A stretch of 64,000 bases of DNA from Haliotis asinina (GCF_037392515.1 NC_090295.1:13845001-13909000); one strand, 5' to 3'; counted from the stretch's first letter, positions 45,283-60,075 are shown. Notes: generated by a model not told the origin, from the letters alone. Numbers and translations: made by a program.

Positions 45283-48200
45283 ATATCACTATCCACAAGT
45301 GTTTTGGTGTTCGCTATGAGTGAAAGGAATATATGGCATGGTAGAACTTTTCATCAAAATGTCTTGGTCGTTGGTAGGTCCCTGTAGCGCAGGGGATAGC
45401 GCGCTGGACTTCTAATCCAGAGGCCGTGGGTTCGAATCCCACCAGGGATGCAGCAACGTTTTTAGCACTTTATTTTGGAAACGGATTTTTTGACCAAATG
45501 CCTTCACTTTGTGTTTTAATGACCATCCTCTTTATGTCATCACTGACACTGACAAATGATGGTCCCCTGCCATTTCCTCCTACGGCCTTTACCTACTTTG
45601 TGGTATAATATCACTATCCACAAGTGTTTTGGTGTTCGCTATGAGTGACAGGAATATATGTCATGGTAGAACGTTTCATCAAAATGTCCTGGTCGTTGGT
45701 AGGTCCCTGTAGCGCAGGGGATAGCGCGCTGGACTTCTAATCCAGAGGCCGTGGGTTCGAATCCCACCAGGGATGCACCAACGTTTTTAGCACTTTATTT
45801 TGGAAACGGATTTTTTGACCAAATGCCTTCACTTTACGTTTTAATGACCATCCTATTTATATCATCACTTAAACTGACAAATGAGGGTCCCCTGCCATTT
45901 CCTCCTACGGCCTTTACCTACTTTGTGGTATAATATCACTATCCACAAGTGTTTTGGTGTTCGCTATGAGTGACAGGAATATATGGCATGGTAGAACGTT
46001 TCATCAAAATGTCCTGGTCGTTGGTAGGTCCCTGTAGCGCAGGGGATAGCGCGCTGGACTTCTAATCCAGAGGCCGTGGGTTCGAATCCCACCAGGGATG
46101 CACCAACGTTTTTAGCACTTTATTTTGGAAACGGATTTTTTGACCAAATGCCTTCACTTTGTGTTTTAATGACCATCCTCTTTATGTCATCACTGACACT
46201 GACAAATGATGGTCCCCTGCCATTTCCTCCTACGGCCTTTACCTACTTTGTGGTATAATATCACTATCCACAAGTGTTTTGGTGTTCGCTATGAGTGACA
46301 GGAATATATGGCATGGTAGAACGTTTCATCAAAATGTCCTGGTCGTTGGTAGGTCCCTGTAGCGCAGGGGATAGCGCGCTGGACTTCTAATCCAGAGGCC
46401 GTGGGTTCGAATCCCACCAGGGATGCAGCAACGTTTTTAGCACTTTATTTTGGAAACGGATTTTTTGACCAAATGCCTTCACTTTGTGTTTTAATGACCA
46501 TCCTCTTTATGTCATCACTGACACTGACAAATGATGGTCCCCTGCCATTTCCTCCTACGGCCTTTACCTACTTTGTGGTATAATATCACTATCCACAAGT
46601 GTTTTGGTGTTCGCTATGAGTGACAGGAATATATGGCATGGTAGAACGTTTCATCAAAATGTCCTGGTCGTTGGTAGGTCCCTGTAGCGCAGGGGATAGC
46701 GCGCTGGACTTCTAATCCAGAGGCCGTGGGTTCGAATCCCACCAGGGATGCACCAACGTTTTTAGCACTTTATTTTGGAAACGGATTTTTTGACCAAATG
46801 CCTTCACTTTACGTTTTAATGACCATCCTATTTATATCATCACTTAAACTGACAAATGAGGGTCCCCTGCCATTTCCTCCTACGGCTTTTACCTACTTTG
46901 TGGTATAATATCACTATCCACAAGTGTTTTGGTGTTCGCTATGAGTGAAAGGAATATATGTCATGGTAGAACTTTTCATCAAAATGTCCTGGTCGTTGGT
47001 AGGTCCCTGTAGCGCAGGGGATAGCGCGCTGGACTTCTAATCCAGACACAGTGGGTTCGAATCCCACCAGGGATGCAGCAACGTTTTTAGCACTTTATTT
47101 TGGAAACGGATTTTTTGACCAAATGCCTTCACTTTACGTTTTAATGACCATCCTATTTATATCATCACTTAAACTGACAAATGAGGGTCCCCTGCCATTT
47201 CCTCCTACGGCCTTTACCTACTTTGTGGTATAATATCACTATCCACAAGTGTTTTGGTGTTCGCTATGAGTGACAGGAATATATGGCATGGTAGAACGTT
47301 TCATCAAAATGTCCTGGTCGTTGGTAGGTCCCTGTAGCGCAGGGGATAGCGCGCTGGACTTCTAATCCAGAGGCCGTGGGTTCGAATCCCACCAGGGATG
47401 CAGCAACGTTTTTAGCACTTTATTTTGGAAACGGATTTTTTTACCAAATGCCTTCACTTTGTGTTTTAATGACCATCCTCTTTATGTCATCACTGACACT
47501 GACAAATGATGGTCCCCTGCCATTTCCTCCTACGGCCTTTACCTACTTTGTGGTATAATATCACTATCCACAAGTGTTTTGGTGTTCGCTATGAGTGACA
47601 GGAATATATGGCATGGTAGAACGTTTCATCAAAATGTCCTGGTCGTTGGTAGGTCCCTGTAGCGCAGGGGATAGCGCGCTGGACTTCTAATCCAGAGGCC
47701 GTGGGTTCGAATCCCACCAGGGATGCACCAACGTTTTTAGCACTTTATTTTGGAAACGGATTTTTTGACCAAATGCCTTCACTTTACGTTTTAATGACCA
47801 TCCTATTTATATCATCACTTAAACTGACAAATGAGGGTCCCCTGCCATTTCCTCCTACGGCCTTTACCTACTTTGTGGTATAATATCACTATCCACAAGT
47901 GTTTTGGTGTTCGCTATGAGTGAAAGGAATATATGGCATGGTAGAACTTTTCATCAAAATGTCTTGGTCGTTGGTAGGTCCCTGTAGCGCAGGGGATAGC
48001 GCGCTGGACTTCTAATCCAGAGGCCGTGGGTTCGAATCCCACCAGGGATGCAGCAACGTTTTTAGCACTTTATTTTGGAAACGGATTTTTTGACCAAATG
48101 CCTTCACTTTGTGTTTTAATGACCATCCTCTTTATGTCATCACTGACACTGACAAATGATGGTCCCCTGCCATTTCCTCCTACGGCCTTTACCTACTTTG

Positions 48201-48300
48201 TGGTATAATATCACTATCCACAAGTGTTTTGGTGTTCGCTATGAGTGACAGGAATATATGGCATGGTAGAACGTTTCATCAAAATGTCCTGGTCGTTGGT
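44078..48300 (+). repeat. Further 2,600-bp duplication overlapping the previous one
   Basis: CACCAACG (after 44078 and 46678), ACACA (44403 and 47003), the T7 tract TTTTTTTACC (44840 and 47440) and the GAAAGG-GGCATGG-GTCTTGG series (about 45325 and 47925) recur at +2,600 bp. The 8-unit period has therefore been used in at least two separate duplications. Confidence 0.75.
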
Positions 48301-51300
48301 AGGTCCCTGTAGCGCAGGGGATAGCGCGCTGGACTTCTAATCCAGAGGCCGTGGGTTCGAATCCCACCAGGGATGCACCAACGTTTTTAGCACTTTATTT
48401 TGGAAACGGATTTTTTGACCAAATGCCTTCACTTTACGTTTTAATGACCATCCTATTTATATCATCACTTAAACTGACAAATGAGGGTCCCCTGCCATTT
48501 CCTCCTACGGCCTTTACCTACTTTGTGGTATAATATCACTATCCACAAGTGTTTTGGTGTTCGCTATGAGTGACAGGAATATATGGCATGGTAGAACGTT
48601 TCATCAAAATGTCCTGGTCGTTGGTAGGTCCCTGTAGCGCAGGGGATAGCGCGCTGGACTTCTAATCCAGAGGCCGTGGGTTCGAATCCCACCAGGGATG
48701 CAGCAACGTTTTTAGCACTTTATTTTGGAAACGGATTTTTTGACCAAATGCCTTCACTTTGTGTTTTAATGACCATCCTCTTTATGTCATCACTGACACT
48801 GACAAATGATGGTCCCCTGCCATTTCCTCCTACGGCCTTTACCTACTTTGTGGTATAATATCACTATCCACAAGTGTTTTGGTGTTCGCTATGAGTGACA
48901 GGAATATATGGCATGGTAGAACGTTTCATCAAAATGTCCTGGTCGTTGGTAGGTCCCTGTAGCGCAGGGGATAGCGCGCTGGACTTCTAATCCAGAGGCC
49001 GTGGGTTCGAATCCCACCAGGGATGCAGCAACGTTTTTAGCACTTTATTTTGGAAACGGATTTTTTGACCAAATGCCTTCACTTTGTGTTTTAATGACCA
49101 TCCTCTTTATGTCATCACTGACACTGACAAATGATGGTCCCCTGCCATTTCCTCCTACGGCCTTTACCTACTTTGTGGTATAATATCACTATCCACAAGT
49201 GTTTTGGTGTTCGCTATGAGTGACAGGAATATATGGCATGGTAGAACGTTTCATCAAAATGTCCTGGTCGTTGGTAGGTCCCTGTAGCGCAGGGGATAGC
49301 GCGCTGGACTTCTAATCCAGAGGCCGTGGGTTCGAATCCCACCAGGGATGCACCAACGTTTTTAGCACTTTATTTTGGAAACGGATTTTTTGACCAAATG
49401 CCTTCACTTTACGTTTTAATGACCATCCTATTTATATCATCACTTAAACTGACAAATGAGGGTCCCCTGCCATTTCCTCCTACGGCCTTTACCTACTTTG
49501 TGGTATAATATCACTATCCACAAGTGTTTTGGTGTTCGCTATGAGTGAAAGGAATATATGTCATGGTAGAACTTTTCATCAAAATGTCTTGGTCGTTGGT
49601 AGGTCCCTGTAGCGCAGGGGATAGCGCGCTGGACTTCTAATCCAGAGGCCGTGGGTTCGAATCCCACCAGGGATGCAGCAACGTTTTTAGCACTTTATTT
49701 TGGAAACGGATTTTTTGACCAAATGCCTTCACTTTGTGTTTTAATGACCATCCTCTTTATGTCATCACTGACACTGACAAATGATGGTCCCCTGCCATTT
49801 CCTCCTACGGCCTTTACCTACTTTGTGGTATAATATCACTATCCACAAGTGTTTTGGTGTTCGCTATGAGTGACAGGAATATATGGCATGGTAGAACGTT
49901 TCATCAAAATGTCCTGGTCGTTGGTAGGTCCCTGTAGCGCAGGGGATAGCGCGCTGGACTTCTAATCCAGAGGCCGTGGGTTCGAATCCCACCAGGGATG
50001 CAGCAACGTTTTTAGCACTTTATTTTGGAAACGGATTTTTTGACCAAATGCCTTCACTTTACGTTTTAATGACCATCCTATTTATATCATCACTTAAACT
50101 GACAAATGAGGGTCCCCTGCCATTTCCTCCTACGGCCTTTACCTACTTTGTGGTATAATATCACTATCCACAAGTGTTTTGGTGTTCGCTATGAGTGAAA
50201 GGAATATATGGCATGGTAGAACTTTTCATCAAAATGTCTTGGTCGTTGGTAGGTCCCTGTAGCGCAGGGGATAGCGCGCTGGACTTCTAATCCAGAGGCC
50301 GTGGGTTCGAATCCCACCAGGGATGCAGCAACGTTTTTAGCACTTTATTTTGGAAACGGATTTTTTGACCAAATGCCTTCACTTTGTGTTTTAATGACCA
50401 TCTTCTTTATGTCATCACTGACACTGACAAATGATGGTCCCCTGCCATTTCCTCCTACGGCCTTTACCTACTTTGTGGTATAATATCACTATCCACAAGT
50501 GTTTTGGTGTTCGCCATCAGTGACAGGAATATATGTCATGGTAGAACTTTTCATCAAAATGTCCTGGTCGTTGGTAGGTCCCTGTAGCGCAGGGGATAGC
50601 GCGCTGGACTTCTAATCCAGAGGCCGTGGGTTCGAATCCCACCAGGGATGCAGCAACGTTTTTAGCACTTTATTTTGGAAACGGATTTTTTGACCAAATG
50701 CCTTCACTTTGTGTTTTAATGACCATCCTCTTTATGTCATCACTGACACTGACAAATGATGGTCCCCTGCCATTTCCTCCTACGGCCTTTACCTACTTTG
50801 TGGTATAATATCACTATCCACAAGTGTTTTGGTGTTCGCTATGAGTGACAGGAATATATGGCATGGTAGAACGTTTCATCAAAATGTCCTGGTCGTTGGT
50901 AGGTCCCTGTAGCGCAGGGGATAGCGCGCTGGACTTCTAATCCAGAGGCCGTGGGTTCGAATCCCACCAGGGATGCAGCAACGTTTTTAGCACTTTATTT
51001 TGGAAACGGATTTTTTGATCAAATGCCTTCACTTTACGTTTTAATGACCATCCTCTTTATATCATCACTTAAACTGACAAATGAGGGTCCCCTGCCATTT
51101 CCTCCTACGGCCTTTACCTACTTTGTGGTATAATATCACTATCCACAAGTGTTTTGGTGTTCGCTATGAGTGACAGGAATATATGGCATGGTAGAACGTT
51201 TCATCAAAATGTCCTGGTCGTTGGTAGGTCCCTGTAGCGCAGGGAATAGCGCGCTGGACTTCTAATCCAGACACAGTGGGTTCGAATCCCACCAGGGATG

Positions 51301-53502
51301 CAGCAACGTTTCTAGCACTTTATTTTGGAAACGGATTTTTTGACCAAATGCCTTCACTTTGTGTTTTAATGACCATCCTCTTTATGTCATCACTGACACT
51401 GACAAATGATGGTCCCCTGCCATTTCCTCCTACGGCCTTTACCTACTTTGTGGTATAATATCACTATCCACAAGTGTTTTGGTGTTCGCTATGAGTGACA
51501 GGAATATATGGCATGGTAGAACGTTTCATCAAAATGTCCTGGTCGTTGGTAGGTCCCTGTAGCGCAGGGGATAGCGCGCTGGACTTCTAATCCAGAGGCC
51601 GTGGGTTCGAATCCCACCAGGGATGCACCAACGTTTTTAGCACTTTATTTTGGAAACGGATTTTTTGACCAAATGCCTTCACTTTACGTTTTAATGACCA
51701 TCCTATTTATATCATCACTTAAACTGACAAATGAGGGTCCCCTGCCATTTCCTCCTACGGCTTTTACCTACTTTGTGGTATAATATCACTATCCACAAGT
51801 GTTTTGGTGTTCGCTATGAGTGAAAGGAATATATGTCATGGTAGAACTTTTCATCAAAATGTCCTGGTCGTTGGTAGGTCCCTGTAGCGCAGGGGATAGC
51901 GCGCTGGACTTCTAATCCAGAGGCCGTGGGTTCGAATCCCACCAGGGATGCAGCAACGTTTTTAGCACTTTATTTTGGAAACGGATTTTTTTACCAAATG
52001 CCTTCACTTTGTGTTTTAATGACCATCCTCTTTATGTCATCACTGACACTGACAAATGATGGTCCCCTGCCATTTCCTCCTACGGCCTTTACCTACTTTG
52101 TGGTATAATATCACTATCCACAAGTGTTTTGGTGTTCGCTATGAGTGACAGGAATATATGGCATGGTAGAACGTTTCATCAAAATGTCCTGGTCGTTGGT
52201 AGGTCCCTGTAGCGCAGGGGATAGCGCGCTGGACTTCTAATCCAGAGGCCGTGGGTTCGAATCCCACCAGGGATGCAGCAACGTTTTTAGCACTTTATTT
52301 TGGAAACGGATTTTTTGACCAAATGCCTTCACTTTACGTTTTAATGACCATCCTATTTATATCATCACTTAAACTGACAAATGAGGGTCCCCTGCCATTT
52401 CCTCCTACGGCCTTTACCTACTTTGTGGTATAATATCACTATCCACAAGTGTTTTGGTGTTCGCTATGAGTGAAAGGAATATATGTCATGGTAGAAGTTT
52501 TCATCAAAATGTCTTGGTCGTTGGTAGGTCCCTGTAGCGCAGGGGATAGCGCGCTGGACTTCTAATCCAGAGGCCGTGGGTTCGAATCCCACCAGGGATG
52601 CAGCAACGTTTTTAGCACTTTATTTTGGAAACGGATTTTTTGACCAAATGCCTTCACTTTGTGTTTTAATGACCATCCTCTTTATGTCATCACTGACACT
52701 GACAAATGATGGTCCCCTGCCATTTCCTCCTACGGCCTTTACCTACTTTGTGGTATAATATCACTATCCACAAGTGTTTTGGTGTTCGCTATGAGTGACA
52801 GGAATATATGGCATGGTAGAACGTTTCATCAAAATGTCCTGGTCGTTGGTAGGTCCCTGTAGCGCAGGGGATAGCGCGCTGGACTTCTAATCCAGAGGCC
52901 GTGGGTTCGAATCCCACCAGGGATGCAGCAACGTTTTTAGCACTTTATTTTGGAAACGGATTTTTTGACCAAATGCCTTCACTTTACGTTTTAATGACCA
53001 TCCTATTTATATCATCACTTAAACTGACAAATGAGGGTCCCCTGCCATTTCCTCCTACGGCCTTTACCTACTTTGTGGTATAATATCACTATCCACAAGT
53101 GTTTTGGTGTTCGCTATGAGTGAAAGGAATATATGTCATGGTAGAACTTTTCATCAAAATGTCTTGGTCGTTGGTAGGTCCCTGTAGCGCAGGGGATAGC
53201 GCGCTGGACTTCTAATCCAGAGGCTGTGGGTTCGAATCCCACCAGGGATGCAGCAACGTTTTTAGCACTTTATTTTGGAAACGGATTTTTTGACCAAATG
53301 CCTTCACTTTGTGTTTTAATGACCATCCTCTTTATGTCATCACTGACACTGACAAATGATGGTCCCCTGCCATTTCCTCCTACGGCCTTTACCTACTTTG
53401 TGGTATAATATCACTATCCACAAGTGTTTTGGTGTTCGCCATCAGTGACAGGAATATATGTCATGGTAGAACTTTTCATCAAAATGTCCTGGTCGTTGGT
53501 AG

Positions 53503-53575
53503 GTCCCTGTAGCGCAGGGGATAGCGCGCTGGAGTTCTAATCCAGAGGCCGTGGGTTCGAATCCCACCAGGGATG
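53503..53575 (+). tRNA. tRNA-Arg(UCU) variant C32G
   Basis: Anticodon-loop position 32 is G. U33 and the anticodon are intact. Confidence 0.7.
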
Positions 53576-55127
53576 CAGCAACGTTTTTAGCACTTTATTT
53601 TGGAAACGGATTTTTTGACCAAATGCCTTCACTTTACGTTTTAATGACCATCCTATTTATATCATCACTTAAACTGACAAATGAGGGTCCCCTGCCATTT
53701 CCTCCTACGGCTTTTACCTACTTTGTGGTATAATATCACTATCCACAAGTGTTTTGGTGTTCGCTATGAGTGACAGGAATATATGGCATGGTAGAACGTT
53801 TCATCAAAATGTCCTGGTCGTTGGTAGGTCCCTGTAGCGCAGGGGATAGCGCGCTGGACTTCTAATCCAGAGGCCGTGGGTTCGAATCCCACCAGGGATG
53901 CAGCAACGTTTTTAGCACTTTATTTTGGAAACGGATTTTTTGACCAAATGCCTTCACTTTGTGTTTTAATGACCATCCTCTTTATATCATCACTGACACT
54001 GACAAATGAGGGTCCCCTGCCATTTCCTCCTACGGCCTTTACCTACTTTGTGGTATAATATCACTATCCACAAGTGTTTTGGTGTTCGCTATGAGTGAAA
54101 GGAATATATGGCATGGTAGAACGTTTCATCAAAATGTCCTGGTCGTTGGTAGGTCCCTGTAGCGCAGGGGATAGCGCGCTGGACTTCTAGTCCAGAGGCC
54201 GTGGGTTCGAATCCCACCAGGGATGCACCAACGTTTTTAGCACTTTATTTTGGAAACGGATTTTTTGACCAAATGCCTTCACTTTACGTTTTAATGACCA
54301 TCCTATTTATATCATCACTTAAACTGACAAATGAGGGTCCCCTGCCATTTCCTCCTACGGCTTTTACCTACTTTGTGGTATAATATCACTATCCACAAGT
54401 GTTTTGGTGTTCGCTATGAGTGAAAGGAATATATGTCATGGTAGAACTTTTCATCAAAATGTCCTGGTCGTTGGTAGGTCCCTGTAGCGCAGGGGATAGC
54501 GCGCTGGACTTCTAATCCAGAGGCCGTGGGTTCGAATCCCACCAGGGATGCACCAACGTTTTTAGCACTTTATTTTGGAAACGGATTTTTTGACCAAATG
54601 CCTTCACTTTGTGTTTTAATGACCATCCTCTTTATGTCATCACTGACACTGACAAATGATGGTCCCCTGCCATTTCCTCCTACGGCCTTTACCTACTTTG
54701 TGGTATAATATCACTATCCACAAGTGTTTTGGTGTTCGCTATGAGTGACAGGAATATATGGCATGGTAGAACGTTTCATCAAAATGTCCTGGTCGTTGGT
54801 AGGTCCCTGTAGCGCAGGGGATAGCGCGCTGGACTTCTAATCCAGAGGCCGTGGGTTCGAATCCCACCAGGGATGCAGCAACGTTTTTAGCACTTTATTT
54901 TGGAAACGGATTTTTTGACCAAATGCCTTCACTTTGTGTTTTAATGACCATCCTCTTTATGTCATCACTGACACTGACAAATGATGGTCCCCTGCCATTT
55001 CCTCCTACGGCCTTTACCTACTTTGTGGTTTAATATCACTATCCACAAGTGTTTTGGTGTTCGCTATGAGTGACAGGAACATATGGCATGGTAGAACGTT
55101 TCATCAAAATGTCCTGGTCGTTGGTAG

Positions 55128-55200
55128 GTCCCTGTAGCGCAGGGGATAGCGCGCTGGACTTCTAATCCAGGGGCCGTGGGTTAGAATCCCACCAGGGATG
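55128..55200 (+). pseudogene. tRNA-Arg(UCU) with B-box/T-loop mutation
   Basis: The T loop reads TTAGAAT. The invariant C56 is A, damaging both the B box and the G19-C56 elbow contact. A44 is also G. It is likely poorly transcribed and misfolded. Confidence 0.65.
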
Positions 55201-56102
55201 CAGCAACGTTTTTAGCACTTTATTTTGGAAACGGATTTTTTGACCAAATGCCTTCACTTTACGTTTTAATGACCATCCTATTTATATCATCACTTAAACT
55301 GACAAATGAGGGTCCCCTGCCATTTCCTCCTACGGCTTTTACCTACTTTGTGGTATAATATCACTATCCACAAGTGTTTTGGTGTTCGCTATGAGTGAAA
55401 GGAATATATGTCATGGTAGAACTTTTCATCAAAATGTCCTGGTCGTTGGTAGGTCCCTGTAGCGCAGGGGATAGCGCGCTGGACTTCTAATCCAGAGGCC
55501 GTGGGTTCGAATCCCACCAGGGATGCAGCAACGTTTTTAGCACTTTATTTTGGAAACGGATTTTTTGACCAAATGCCTTCACTTTGTGTTTTAATGACCA
55601 TCCTCTTTATGTCATCACTGACACTGACAAATGATGGTCCCCTGCCATTTCCTCCTACGGCCTTTACCTACTTTGTGGTATAATATCACTATCCACAAGT
55701 GTTTTGGTGTTCGCTATGAGTGACAGGAATATATGGCATGGTAGAACGTTTCATCAAAATGTCCTGGTCGTTGGTAGGTCCCTGTAGCGCATGGGATAGC
55801 GCGCTGGACTTCTAATCCAGAGGCCGTGGGTTCGAATCCCACCAGGGATGCAGCAACGTTTTTAGCACTTTATTTTGGAAACGGATTTTTTGACCAAATG
55901 CCTTCACTTTGTGTTTTAATGACCATCCTCTTTATGTCATCACTGACACTGACAAATGATGGTCCCCTGCCATTTCCTCCTACGGCCTTTACCTACTTTG
56001 TGGTTTAATATCACTATCCACAAGTGTTTTGGTGTTCGCTATGAGTGACAGGAACATATGGCATGGTAGAACGTTTCATCAAAATGTCCTGGTCGTTGGT
56101 AG

Positions 56103-56175
56103 GTCCCTGTAGCGCCGGGGATAGCGCGCTGGACTTCTAATCCAGGTTCCGTGGGTTCGAATCCCACCAGGGATG
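56103..56175 (+). pseudogene. tRNA-Arg(UCU) with A14C and altered variable loop
   Basis: The near-universal A14 (pairs with U8, and lies in the A box) is C, and the variable loop is GTTCC. It is probably impaired. Confidence 0.5.
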
Positions 56176-59100
56176 CAGCAACGTTTTTAGCACTTTATTT
56201 TGGAAACGGATTTTTTGACCAAATGCCTTCACTTTACGTTTTAATGACCATCCTATTTATATCATCACTTAAACTGACAAATGAGGGTCCCCTGCCATTT
56301 CCTCCTACGGCTTTTACCTACTTTGTGGTATAATATCACTATCCACAAGTGTTTTGGTGTTCGCTATGAGTGAAAGGAATATATGTCATGGTAGAACTTT
56401 TCATCAAAATGTCCTGGTCGTTGGTAGGTCCCTGTAGCGCAGGGGATAGCGCGCTGGACTTCTAATCCAGAGGCCGTGGGTTCGAATCCCACCAGGGATG
56501 CAGCAACGTTTTTAGCACTTTATTTTGGAAACGGATTTTTTGACCAAATGCCTTCACTTTGTGTTTTAATGACCATCCTCTTTATGTCATCACTGACACT
56601 GACAAATGATGGTCCCCTGCCATTTCCTCCTACGGCCTTTACCTACTTTGTGGTATAATATCACTATCCACAAGTGTTTTGGTGTTCGCTATGAGTGACA
56701 GGAATATATGGCATGGTAGAACGTTTCATCAAAATGTCCTGGTCGTTGGTAGGTCCCTGTAGCGCAGGGTATAGCGCGCTGGACTTCTAATCCAGAGGCA
56801 GTGGGTTCGAATCCCACCAGGGATGCAGCAACGTTTTTAGCACTTTATTTTGGAAACGGATTTTTTGACCAAATGCATTCACTTTACGTTTTAATGACCA
56901 TCCTATTTATATCATCACTTAAACTGACAAATGAGGGTCCCCTGCCATTTCCTCCTACGGCTTTTACCTACTTTGTGGTATAATATCACTATCCACAAGT
57001 GTTTTGGTGTTCGCTATGAGTGAAAGGAATATATGTCATGGTAGAACTTTTCATCAAAATGTCTTGGTCGTTGGTAGGTCCCTGTAGCGCAGGGGATAGC
57101 GCCCTGGACTTCTAATCCAGAGGCCGTGGGTTCGAATCCCACCAGGGATGCAGCAACGTTTTTAGCACTTTATTTTGGAAACGGATTTTTTGACCAAATG
57201 CCTTCGCTTTGTGTTTTAATGACCATCCTCTTTATGTCATCACTGACACTGACAAATGATGGTCCCCTGCCATTTCCTCCTACGGCCTTTACCTACATTG
57301 TGGTATAATATCACTATCCACAAGTGTTTTGGTGTTCGCTATGAGTGACAGGAATATATGGCATGGTAGAACGTTTCATCAAAATGTCCTGGTCGTTGGT
57401 AGGTCCCTGTAGCGCAGGGGATAGCGCGCTGGACTTCTAATCCAGAGGCCGTGGGTTCGAATCCCACCAGGGATGCAGCAACGTTTTTAGCACTTTATTT
57501 TGGAAACGGATTTTTTGACCAAATGCCTTCACTTTACGTTTTCATGACCATCCTATTTATATCATCACTTAAACTGACAAATGAGGGTCCCCTGCCATTT
57601 CCTCCTACGGCTTTTACCTACTTTGTGGTATAATATCACTATCCACAAGTGTTTTGGTGTTCGCTATGAGTGAAAGGAATATATGTCATGGTAGAACTTT
57701 TCATCAAAATGTCCTGGTCGTTGGTAGGTCCCTGTAGCGCAGGGGATAGCGCGCTGGACTTCTAATCCAGAGGCCGTGGGTTCGATTCCCACCAGGGATG
57801 CAGCAACGTTTTTAGCACTTTATTTTGGAAACGGATTTTTTGACCAAATGCCTTCACTTTGTGTTTTAATGACCATCCTCTTTATGTCATCACTGACACT
57901 GACAAATGATGGTCCCCTGCCATTTCCTCCTACGGCCTCTACCTACATTGTGGTATAATATCACTATCCACAAGTGTTTTGGTGTTCACTATGAGTGAAA
58001 GGAATATATGGCATGGTAGAACGTTTCATCAAAATGTCCTGGTCGTTGGTAGGTCCCTGTAGCGCAGGGGATAGCGCGCTGGACTTCTAATCCAGAGGCC
58101 GTGGGTTCGAATCCCACCAGGGATGCACCAACGTTTTTAGCACTTTATTTTGGAAACGGATTTTTTGACCAAATGCCTTCACTTTACGTTTTAATGACCA
58201 TCCTATTTATATCATCACTTAAACTGACAAATGAGGGTCCCCTGCCATTTCCTCCTACGGCTTTTACCTACTTTGTGGTATAATATCACTATCCACAAGT
58301 GTTTTGGTGTTCGCTATGAGTGAAAGGAATATATGTCATGGTAGAACTTTTCATCAAAATGTCCTGGTCGTTGGTAGGTCCCTGTAGCGCAGGGGATAGC
58401 GCGCTGGACTTCTAATCCAGAGGCCGTGGGTTCGAATCCCACCAGGGATGCAGCAACGTTTTTAGCACTTTATTTTGGAAACGGATTTTTTGACCAAATG
58501 CCTTCACTTTGTGTTTTAATGACCATCCTCTTTATGTCATCACTGACACTGACAAATGATGGTCCCCTGCCATTTCCTCCTACGGCCTTTACCTACTTTG
58601 TGGTATAATATCACTATCCACAAGTGTTTTGGTGTTCGCTATGAGTGACAGGAATATATGGCATGGTAGAACGTTTCATCAAAATGTCCTGGTCGTTGGT
58701 ATGTCCCTGTAGCGCAGGGGATAGCGCGCTGGACTTCTAATCCAGAGGCCGTGGGTTCGAATCCCACCAGGGATGCACCAACGTTTTTAGCACTTTATTT
58801 TGGAAACGGATTTTTTGACCAAATGCCTTCACTTTACGTTTTAATGACCATCCTATTTATATCATCACTTAAACTGACAAATGAGGGTCCCCTGCCATTT
58901 CCTCCTACGGCTTTTACCTACTTTGTGGTATAATATCACTATCCACAAGTGTTTTGGTGTTCGCTATGAGTGAAAGGAATATATGTCATGGTAGAACTTT
59001 TCATCAAAATGTCCTGGTCGTTGGTAGGTCCCTGTAGCGCAGGGGATAGCGCGCTGGACTTCTAATCCAGAGGCCGTGGGTTCGAATCCCACCAGGGATG

Positions 59101-60002
59101 CAGCAACGTTTTTAGCACTTTATTTTGGAAACGGATTTTTTGACCAAATGCCTTCACTTTGTGTTTTAATGACCATCCTCTTTATGTCATCACTGACACT
59201 GACAAATGATGGTCCCCTGCCATTTCCTCCTACGGCCTTTACCTACTTTGTGGTATAATATCACTATCCACAAGTGTTTTGGTGTTCGCTATGAGTGACA
59301 GGAATATATGGCATGGTAGAACGTTTCATCAAAATGTCCTGGTCGTTGGTATGTCCCTGTAGCGCAGGGGATAGCGCGCTGGACTTCTAATCCAGAGGCC
59401 GTGGGTTCGAATCCCACCAGGGATGCAGCAACGTTTTTAGCACTTTATTTTGGAAACGGATTTTTTGACCAAATGCCTTCACTTTACGTTTTAATGACCA
59501 TCCTATTTATATCATCACTTAAACTGACAAATGAGGGTCCCCTGCCATTTCCTCCTACGGCTTTTACCTACTTTGTGGTATAATATCACTATCCACAAGT
59601 GTTTTGGTGTTCGCTATGAGTGAAAGGAATATATGTCATGGTAGAACTTTTCATCAAAATGTCTTGGTCGTTGGTAGGTCCCTGTAGCGCAGGGGATAGC
59701 GCGCTGGACTTCTAATCCAGAGGCCGTGGGTTCGAATCCCACCAGGGATGCACCAACGTTTTTAGCACTTTATTTTGGAAACGGATTTTTTGACCAAATG
59801 CCTTCACTTTGTGTTGTAATGACCATCCTCTTTATGTCATCACTGACACTGACAAATGAGGGTCCCCTGCCATTTCCTCCTACGGCTTTTACCTACTTTG
59901 TGGTATAATATCACTATCCACAAGTGTTTTGGTGTTCGCTATGAGTGAAAGGAATATATGGCATGGTAGAACTTTTCATCAAAATGTCCTGGTCGTTGGT
60001 AG

Positions 60003-60075
60003 GTCCCTGTAGCGCAGGGGATAGCGCGCTGGACTTCTAATCCAGAGGCCGTGGGTTCGAATCCAACCAGGGATG
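60003..60075 (+). pseudogene. tRNA-Arg(UCU) with T-stem mismatch C63A
   Basis: C63 to A breaks the G51-C63 pair just outside the B box. This unit also has the TTTCT first terminator. Confidence 0.45.
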
